In this document: positions 50,083 to 64,000 of the stretch, in pieces
How positions within the stretch are numbered: position 1 is the stretch's first letter
Layout of the letters: the number at the start of each line of letters is the position of its first letter
Assembly: GCF_020382885.2 (NCBI RefSeq)
Contig: NC_058498.1
Span: 8,716,501-8,780,500, forward strand
Direction: 5' to 3'
DNA from: Scatophagus argus
Lineage: Eukaryota > Chordata > Actinopteri > Scatophagidae
Length of the DNA: 64,000 nt
Position numbers and translations under genes: made by a program
The notes under the pieces: model-generated
What the model was told of the DNA's origin: nothing
Seen by the model: only the letters and a program-made list of their open reading frames with translations
The model's database searches: none

Positions 50083-50815
50083 CACCAAGTCATTGTTGCA
50101 AGTAAGTCTCAAGTCAAGTCCCAAGTCCCGCACTTTAGTTCCAGTCCTGAACAAGTCATAATTTGCTATTTTTTTTATATTCACCAAATCTGCTGCCATT
50201 TTAACTTAACGCCTCAGCTTTAACACCTTGACTTTCCATTCTTTGTGTGCCTTTGAACAAAGTTGTTGCTCTGTCTGTAATTTCAGATCCATGCATTTTG
50301 AAGTCCCTGTAGGGCTCCCCCCCCCCCGTGCTTTGCCTTACAAAGAGTTCATGAGGTGTGCCTGAATGCCCCATGAAGTCCCTGTCACTGTGTGTCTGTA
50401 TCTGTGATACAGACAGACAGCAGAGGACAGATGCATCATGCCAGTAAATGAAACCCAAACACAGTAGATGCTCTGAGCAATAGTTTATATTATGTGACTA
50501 TTTTGGCACAAAGATTGGCCCTGTGGTGTGGAGGAAAACCATCCAAGATTTACTGACCAAAACAGAAAATCGAGCTTTACTGGCGCATGGTGAATATTAA
50601 TTTTGGATCCACCATGTTAAATTGGTTCAGGAAATGAAGGGAAATAATTGATTATTGGCACATTTGGAGGAAGTTGTCAAATACAAGTGAGATCAAAAGT
50701 CATTGGTGTTAAAGTCCATGTCGTGTTGCAAATCTTTTATGATTTTTGACGAGTCTAAAGTCATAAAATTTGGGACTTGAGTCTGACTCTGACCTCTGAA
50801 GCCGGACTTCTGATT
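50083..50815. repeat. Interspersed repeat with AAGTCC-rich ends
   Basis: The left end contains AGTCTCAAGTCAAGTCCCAA and the right end contains GGGACTTGAGTCTGACTCTG, its approximate reverse complement. Such AAGTC-rich inverted ends are familiar from a common vertebrate non-autonomous DNA repeat. A poly-C run (50320-50328) lies inside. Boundaries are approximate. Confidence 0.45.
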
Positions 50816-52200
50816 AAAAGTCTTGCTTTGAAAAGGCACACATACAAAGTGCGTTCTACTGGGATGTCTTCACCATGTGTGTTAGACATGCAATAGCATT
50901 TCATTTAAAATATGGCTGAATGGCCAAGTGCTTACAAAGATTAACTGTGACAACTTCGTCTTTTTCTGTTCTCATGTCAAGGATCCACAAAGCTCTGGAA
51001 GAGAGACTGTTAAATGCAACAAATGCAAAATGTGAAGTTGTTACTCCTGACTGTCAAGTTAGTGCTGTTGTCTTTTTGCGATCAGTGCAAATGACAGATT
51101 CTGAACTGAAGCTCAAGTTTGATCCGTTCACTGGCTATTCAGCCTTGTTAAGTTAGCTGATGCCTCCCTTGCCAGTATTTTAAGGCGTTGTCTTCAGCAA
51201 AGGCCAGGTCTGGTATCAGCTTTTATCAATAAAAGAAACTGTCACTTCATTTCTTTATAACACATTCTCAGAAATAGAGAAGTAATTCAGCGGTGTTTAC
51301 AGGCTGCCAGATGTTCTAAAATATTTTATGAGTAAAGAAAAAACTTCATCGGGTTTGCGCAACAAATATGGTTCTGAAGAGTCAAATAAATATTCAGGAT
51401 GTTTTTTTAAACCACCCCCAGGACTGAAACTAGCTGAATTTCACCCCTGTATCTGCTCTGTCAAACCGATTGGCCTTTAGCCAGCTATGGCTTCAAGGTC
51501 CCATTATCTTCATATATTTATTGGACCAGTGAAATGAAGGTGGATGGTGACTGAAAACTCAGTGCTGTGTTTAAATTGTGTATTCATGCTGTGGTGTGCA
51601 TGGACGCAACTTTTCCTTTTAGTCCCAGTGCAATTCAAATACTGTCCAGAACTGGAAAAATGTCTGTGGTAACAAGAAAAGATTTAAAACCAGGTAACTG
51701 CAACAGCATTTCACAGGACTACCTTCCATGTGTTCTTTACATGCTAACATTTATATTATTTATAAATAATTTAGATTTGATAGACAAATACATGATAATA
51801 GTTGTTGCTGCTGAATTGGTTTTGTATTCATTTACACTGCAGGAAGTGATGTCCAGTGCTGCTGTTGGTCACAAAGATTTTCTCCAGCGCAGCAACATTT
51901 ACATACTGAACTGCTGAGGCAGCAAGCTGTGAGCTTTGTAGGTTTTTTGGTGCCACTCGCAGTTAGAAAGCAGGGATACAAACAGGGCTTTAGCAGCCTA
52001 GATATGAGTGACACAGGTAAAATGTCATAAACAAGTTACAGATGCTTAGTAAATTATACTTTACATTTTTATGGACAGTCAAGGAAATCAAGCATGTTTC
52101 TGTAAATAGTTTGTAATTTTAAATTTACATTTACTTCACAGTGGAAGGCATGAGGCCTGTTTCATGTTCTCAAGTCCTTATTTTGAAGGACCAGGAAAAA

Positions 52201-52202
52201 AA

Positions 52203-52280
<78 letters not shown>

Positions 52281-52281
52281 A
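52201..52281. repeat. Compound TA/TG microsatellite
   Basis: About 55 bp of AT repeats run into about 24 bp of TG repeats and then TAGATAGATGATAGATGATT. Confidence 0.9.
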
Positions 52282-54175
52282 TAGATAGATGATAGATGAT
52301 TGAACATCTGAGAGGTTGGACTTCTCATATGTCTTTTCCTATAATTATTACAAAACTGTTCACATTGTTACATTTGTTAGTTCATCTAGGACACATCTGG
52401 GGAGGCCTTGCACTCACTGGTTTGATTCATTCAGAACCAGATTTAAAAATGGCCTCCTTTGTCCAGTCAGGCTCTTGTGGCGGAGGAGATAAGAGACTGT
52501 GCGAAGGCCTTTGAACCACAAAGCTTCAATGACAAGTTCAGCTGACCTTTTATTTTCCTTTTTGCATTGAATTGACCAGGTCCCTTTTCTTTCTCCTAGG
52601 GACCAATCAGTCCACTTCCAAATAATAAGGATTTCTTTGAGGTTGTGTGATGTTCCGCCTTAAAACTCTGATGTCTGATGTTACAGGTTTTTGTATTTCT
52701 GCATCCCAACCTGTTGCTGCACCCTCCCACTCCCTGTCCATTTGCATGGCAACCCTTTTCCAGGCCAGCTGCTGCTGCCCTTTTCTTTCTTCATGTTGAA
52801 TTCTAATCATTACTTTCAAAGGAAAGCATCTCCAAAGCTCCTTTATCAAGTGTTCGTACTGGGAGGAGGCAAGCCGCTGTCCAACACCCACTCAGGCTGT
52901 TCCTCTTCTTAACACTTCTGTTCTGCACATCGGGAGCTATTCCTTTCGGGAACCTGCTTTTTTTTGGGGTTTGGAGGAAACAAACATATGAAAGAAGGTA
53001 AGGCTCCCCAATAGTAGAGGGGATTAGTTCATAAATAAGTAGACAAATATTTAGTAAGGGGAAAATGATAAAAACTGAGATTTTCAATTGCAGCTGAAGG
53101 GTTAAACGTTAAAATATGAAAATTAGCTTTTTAGTAAGGTTGCTGCTCTTCGAAAATGACACGTAAACTTTAAGGAATGTTGAGATGAGCTCTTACAGTT
53201 CTCATTTTAGTATTTCCGTTTCCTCAGGGGTTTGTTTAAGAGTGAACACAGATGTTGACTCACTTTTTTTATATGCAGTATGGATGGACAATGGATTCAC
53301 CTTTTTGGGCTGAACTGAGGTATTAAACATATACAGCATGTAGTATGAGTCTAGGATGACATGTTCTGAAAGTAAAAGCAGAAATCAGTTATTTTCTAAA
53401 AATGTGACAATCCAATAGGTTTCAGTGGTTGAAAGCTGATCACTGACTACAGATCATAGCTTTTTCACAGTTCTTTTTTATAAACAAAAATTATTAAATG
53501 GTAGAAAACACAGTTACAAATTTTTAAACTCTGTAATTTAGTTAAATGATGCGTGATACTGATTAGGATACGTCTCTTGAGTCTTTCTGATTTCCACTTT
53601 GAGCAGATTAACATAAGAAAGGTGGTCAGGTAACATCTGCTTCTGACAGAGTGTTTCACGTTCATAACCAGTTGATCGCACAGTTTGAGATTAAACAAAT
53701 TGCTTTTTATAACAGTGATGATTTTGTCTTGAATAAATGCACCACATGTATGCACAGGAGTGTGTATTATTAGTCAAATAACTGACTGTTGTCTTTACTG
53801 TTCATTGTTTTTTCATATTTTACATTGAGGAAGGGCTAGACAGACAAAATAAGACCACTTGAAATGCCACGTAAGAGTTTTAAAATTCTGTTCTAAAGCA
53901 AAATAAAACTACTTTCTCCATTTCTCCTGTTGCCTGCAAAGACAACATGACTGTGCATTTCTATGAGCTGAGACTATTTTAGATGTTTATGTGCTGCTAA
54001 CGTCATTCACATCTCCTATTCATTTAAGGCCATGTATGTGACAAATAAAGCCAAGCATCAACTCTGTGCATTTCATTCAACCTTAACATCCTGCATTCAG
54101 ATATTTTTCAAGAAATTTTGTTGTATGTAAATCTCTCTCTCTCTTTCTCATCTTCCCTCTTTCTTTCTTATATCC

Positions 54176-54178
<3 letters not shown>

Positions 54179-54210
<32 letters not shown>
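54179..54210. repeat. TG microsatellite just before kcnn1 coding exon 1
   Basis: A CT-rich tract (54131-54177) and a TG array of about 15 units precede two possible acceptors, ATTTCAG (ends 54228) and TTTTGCAG (ends 54236). The TG tract thus forms part of the 3-prime splice-site region, a position where TG-length variation can affect splicing in other genes. Confidence 0.85.
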
Positions 54211-54243
54211 ATTTGTGTGTCATTTCAGTTTTGCAGTGATGCC

Positions 54244-60270
<6,027 letters not shown>

Positions 60271-60330
60271 GCTTCACTCACTGGTTTTCCTCTTAGTGTG
60301 CAACCACCTTTCCTTTTTCCTCCACCTTTC

Positions 60331-60353
60331 TTTTTTTTTTTTTTTTTTTTTTT
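60331..60353 (+). repeat. T23 run in kcnn1 3-prime UTR
   Basis: A pure run of 23 thymines about 60 bp after the stop codon. Confidence 0.9.
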
Positions 60354-60641
60354 GCAGTAGTAGTGCTCTGCTACACATTCATACAGCTACACACATTCAC
60401 TCCTAGCAGTCACGACTTCTGTCTCCTACTGGGCAGCTGTGAGAAGGGAAGTTCCTCAGTTTGAAGAATCTAACGGAAGGGGAGATCATTAATCCTTCAT
60501 TTCCTGTGCTCATTTTCACAGTCAGTCTAGTTTTCACCTATAGATAGACAAACAGCAGTCCATAGAGTCTGCTTTGATCCTTATAGGAAGATGATTTGTA
60601 AACTACGGCTTATGGAGAATTAAAATATAAATGTCGTTGTC

Positions 60642-60647
60642 AATAAA
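60642..60647 (+). other. kcnn1: kcnn1 polyadenylation signal
   Basis: CAATAAAATG about 370 bp after the stop is the first good AATAAA downstream of the gene. Confidence 0.6.
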
Positions 60648-60659
60648 ATGTATGATTAA

Positions 60660-61639
60660 AACAGTTTAACGTTGCAGTCTCCTATTTAAAAGTTTGCCTG
60701 CATGTATAACATTCATGTAACACTGCAATGTTTTTCAAAGATCTTATCCATTTTCCCTACTTTAACTTTTTTGTCAGGGACTTATTTTCCATATGGTGAC
60801 TTGCTGCTTCTTGTAACTGTTCTTGGTATCAGTATTTTTAATATTGTAAAATCCTGGAAGTCAACATTTCTGTGCTGTTCTACTTACTCAATCAAAAATA
60901 CACACAAGCTCAGATTTCTGAAATCAGCTTTTTTATGTCCGATTTGCCAGCAAGTGACGCTTTGCTTGGAGAATGGCGTTACACAAAATAAAGGTTACAG
61001 GGAGTAAATCTCGGGGGAAATTATTTTGTGTTTGTCAGGCGAAAAAGCTGGGTCCATCAATCCTGGAGCTGCAAAGAAAATTTATGGGTTTTAATTATTA
61101 TTTTTAATTTGTTTATTGCTTTTAATGGAAGGTTGACACTAATGACTGACAGGGAACATTGAAAGGCCATATTTGAGCTGGGGGATGCTGAGCAAACATG
61201 GATCAACGGGCGAGGACGACATCCAATCACAAGATTATTACAAAGTCAATAAAAAGGTCACCAAACAGATAGCATTAGGCAGCGCAACATATATCATTTT
61301 TTCCCCCAATCAAACACTCCTTCTCTCCTGTGTAAACAAAATGCAGATGCTCCTCTCGCACAAACACCTTCTGATTTTCATTGCTTTAATTTTAACTGCC
61401 TGTGGGCCTCATCCATTTTTCAGCTCCCATCAGAAAGGGGTGGTAATTGCACGTCATTAATTAAATAGCATTACTGAGTCAATCGGTGGGTTCTAGATAC
61501 ATACTTAACATGTCTAGACGATTATTTTGAGGAAAGAAACGCACTGTTGCATCGAAATAACGACGCAGTCATACATCACACATGGCAAACGGCATTAACG
61601 ACGAGGTTGTTTACCAGTACTACCATCTGTCTCTCTGGG
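60660..61639. other. Intergenic stretch after kcnn1
   Basis: Nothing convincing seen. Open frames at 60702-61007 and 61173-61460 have no recognisable domain and AT-rich composition. Confidence 0.5.
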
Positions 61640-61980
61640 TTACCGGTTTACATGACACTGCGTAATCTCGCGATAAATGTCCGGAGGAGAACTGCACCCA
61701 CGAGAACGTCGTTTCGCGCGCTGAGACTAAGCTCCACTCACATTTTAGATTGACAGGTCTGCTACCCAATAAAGTTGATCTATTTAGAGAAAATTAACCA
61801 ATAGTGAAGCTGGTTTACTGAGCAGGCGGGATGTGAAAGTCTTGAAGAATAACTCATTGATCAATCTCCAACAAGGCATAGAGTTGGCCGTGCAAACCCT
61901 GGGAAGAAGTTATTTGGGGAAAACGTGCGCTTTACTCTTCAAACGACAATTTATTGTTTTCACTTGAACGAACAAAGAGG
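61640..61980 (+). promoter_or_regulatory. Probable core promoter and non-coding first exon of a downstream gene
   Basis: TCTCGCGA at 61666-61673 is the palindromic vertebrate core-promoter motif usual in TATA-less housekeeping promoters. It sits in the most CpG-dense patch of this end (CCGGAGGAG, GAACGTCGTTTCGCGCG). CCAAT-type sequences lie at 61766 (CCCAATAAAG) and 61798 (ACCAATAGTG). An exon-like segment ends in donor AAAGAG/GTAAAG near 61979. No coding exon follows that I can tie to it. By human order the next gene would be ARRDC2, but I see no arrestin-domain sequence. Confidence 0.4.
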
Positions 61981-62896
61981 TAAAGCAGTTTTTTCATACG
62001 TTCTAATAACTTTTGAAATTTGCCTCATTTGTATTGATATTTTCACTCACTAGCTAGCTTACTATGGTTAGCTAACTTGGCAAAGTCCTGCCTCGTTTCT
62101 GTGTGGTTTGACGTCCACCAAGTTCTTTAGCAAATCAGAAGTAAAAATCAAAATTAATTGAGATTTTAAGTCAACAGGATACTTTCTGTGCTGTCGAAGG
62201 TACCATGGTGTTCTATTGGTAACATACCAGTTGAAAGCTCCATAACTGATACTTGTAACGTGGTTTGCTGTGGTGAGCATTGATGGGTGGGTGATGAACT
62301 TGACTACGGCGAGCTGTTATCTTATGTTTTTCTGTAGTATAGCTGCACAATGTGCAGCACATGGTGACATTTCATCTGATCAGCCTTGCAACTCCACTGC
62401 TTCCTGTGAAGCAAAACAAGTCCGCTAATCTTAAACACACTGCTTATTTATTTTTTCCCCCCCGTATTGGCTTGCGATGAATGAGCTCACGTTTTCGTCT
62501 GCATTTTGAATAAAACGAACGATCTCGGCGAAATAACGCATCTTTTGGGGGGAGGAGGTAGTTTGTTTTCGATGTTATTGCTCATGTTTTGTTCACTGAT
62601 GTTGGTTGATTTCGAGCCAGCAGAGCGAACAGGATCTCATCCGAGAGCGCAAAAGTAAAAGCCGAGCAGCCGTCCATCTCGCTGCTTACCACTTCATAAG
62701 ATCAAAGCCCCGTCTGTGCGGGCAAAGGATCGTTTTTCTATACTGATAATCGATTTCAAACTACATACAAGGTAGTAATGCGGTGTGTTTTATTGTCAGA
62801 GAGCGAAGGCACATTGTTTGCTAGCGCTCCCTCCCGTCCGGATGTGCTTGCTTTTAAAAGAACTGGGAGTGGCCTGAAGCTCAGTTTCCCGCACTG

Positions 62897-62903
62897 TATT
62901 TAA
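62897..62903 (+). promoter_or_regulatory. Possible TATA-like element
   Basis: GTATTTAAATC lies about 300 bp before the ATG at 63196, after GGGAGTGG and TTTCCCGC motifs. It could drive an alternative transcript of the gene whose body lies beyond the window. Confidence 0.3.
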
Positions 62904-63195
62904 ATCAGCTTGTTCCCTCCCTTTCTGTTACTCTGAAGTGACAGCCTAGTCCTGACAGCAGTACAATATACGGACCACGGACTGGCTTAATCTTTTTTTT
63001 TTCTGCTACAGAGAATAATTTAATTAGTTCTTTGAGCAAAGTTAATTTGGTTCAGACCTTCAGTGGTGAAAATGGGAGTTTAGTGTATACTTGCAAAATG
63101 TCCACACAGGGCTTTTATGGTTTGAAGGTGTAAAAAAAAAAAAAAGAAAAGAAGAAGAAAAGAGTATTTCTAAATTTGAACAGCTCACTGTGGAC

Positions 63196-63324
63196 ATGGC
63201 CTTACTCGTCACAGTTGCAGGTTTCAGAAGCAGTAAATCATTATTGTCCATTGAAAAGAATGCACGGAAGTTTGCGTTTGACGTGGTTCACAAGAAACAA
63301 ACGCAGCACACGGTTAAGTCCATG
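63196..63324 (+). CDS. Possible short first coding exon, unidentified
   Basis: ATGG in a good context (GACATGG) starts 43 codons in an open frame, MALLVTVAGFRSSKSLLS and onward, ending KKQTQHTVKS. A near-consensus donor, CCAT/GTAAGTG, lies at 63323/63324. The peptide is basic at its C-terminal end and I do not recognise it. The frame is also open upstream through an A-rich stretch to 63091. It could be the first exon of a gene beyond the window or chance. Confidence 0.25.
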
Positions 63325-63698
63325 TAAGTGCAACCATACATAAAAAGCAAAACAAGAGCATGTTGAATTACAATGAATAATCCCAGAGTTTGTCATTTTA
63401 AACGTCCAGAATGATGGTTGACTACCTGGTGTCACTTCACTTTGCCAGAACGGCAACAAGAGGATAAACATCCATACATCTCTATTCAGATATTGTATGA
63501 AAATACATATTGTGAATTTTGGTTCATATCTTAAGACAAACAATACTTATGAATATACCTCAATTAATATTTGAATGTTAAGAGCAAACTGGAAAAAAAA
63601 TCCAGACTGCTGTGCAGATTACAGCACAAAATACCAAACGTAAACATTTCATTTGGTGCGCAGAGCAAACTGTCAAGTTGTATTCTGATTTATTTTAT

Positions 63699-64000
63699 GC
63701 ACAACCCCAATTATGAAAGAAATTGACACCTTTTGAAAAAGTAATTTAAAAACAGAATGCAATCGTTTGAGAACAAACTGTGTTGACCAACAACGGTTTT
63801 ACTGTTTGAGTCCATGAAGCAATTTCTTTTTATACAATCGTGTTTCACAAAGTGACCTCACCCGATCCCTCATTGTGAAAGTCTTTCGAAGATGCCTCTT
63901 TCACACGATATTTCATCATGGTGCTGTCACCTCTCACCTGTTACCCTGTTCATCTGTGGCATGTTTGAAATGGGTGTTTTTTGAGCAGACTTTTGTTGCC
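63699..64000 (+). mobile_element. Non-autonomous DNA transposon, cut by window end
   Basis: The left end ACAACCCCAATTATGAAAGA, then AAAAACAGAATGCAATCGTT, CATGAAGCAATTTCTTTTTA, TGTTCATCTGTGGCATGTTT and GGTGTTTTTTGAGCAGACTT follow the order of a very common fish element that ends in CTTTTGTTGCCCC and the inverted copy of its left end. The window stops at TTTTGTTGCC, so the right terminus is missing. A 75-bp fragment of the same family lies at 13087-13165. Confidence 0.75.

Larger units (their letters stand above)
49340..54243. other. ccdc124 3-prime region and intergenic stretch before kcnn1
   Basis: No coding exon supported. It holds a probable interspersed repeat with AAGTC-rich ends (50083-50815), a TA/TG microsatellite (52201-52281) and a possible late polyadenylation signal AATAAA at 51228-51233. 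Non-coding first exon(s) of kcnn1 probably lie here but I cannot place them. Confidence 0.45.

Noticed and set aside
54118-54243. Upstream extension of the kcnn1 frame from an ATG at 54118
   Set aside because: It reads through the CT tract and the TG microsatellite and across a good acceptor; intronic.

Overview
The window looks like teleost fish nuclear DNA. The genes are vertebrate, with short GT-AG introns. The intergenic DNA is AT-rich, full of TG/CA and TA microsatellites, and carries repeat types familiar from fish: Tc1 relics, a '3-prime tail' repeat ending in a sequence like GCACCTTTCAAAAACCA, an L2-like tail and a non-autonomous DNA element. All exon models were built by hand from splice sites, reading frame and family knowledge; no database search was possible.

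Layout: (1) 2-373, +, the 3-prime end of a B3GNT3-like beta-1,3-N-acetylglucosaminyltransferase. (2) 6314-17337, -, jak3, 23 coding exons, complete at 1107 aa. (3) 25584-37468, +, slc5a5, the sodium/iodide symporter, 15 coding exons, 615 aa. (4) 39716-40174, -, an unidentified single-exon gene of 152 aa. (5) 41609-46285, +, cluap1 (IFT38), 12 coding exons, 424 aa, plus one possible 45-nt cassette exon. (6) 47768-49339, +, ccdc124, 4 coding exons, 222 aa. (7) 54244-60270, +, kcnn1 (SK1 calcium-activated potassium channel), 9 coding exons, 940 aa, with a very long N-terminus. (8) 61640-64000, a probable promoter and first exon of a further gene that is not contained here, then a transposon cut by the window end.

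The order and orientation B3GNT3(+), JAK3(-), SLC5A5(+), CCDC124(+), KCNN1(+) match human 19p13.11. Differences are the cluap1/unknown-gene pair between slc5a5 and ccdc124, and the fact that I could not find insl3 or rpl18a at their human positions. The genes are not functionally linked as an operon would be: they cover cytokine signalling, iodide uptake, cilium assembly, ribosome-associated coiled-coil function and neuronal excitability.

I found no convincing previously undescribed system. The best leads are the unidentified gene at 39716-40174 with a perfect 9-bp-arm hairpin just upstream, the long kcnn1 N-terminus, a candidate cluap1 cassette exon and a short Tc1-derived element with intact ends inside slc5a5.
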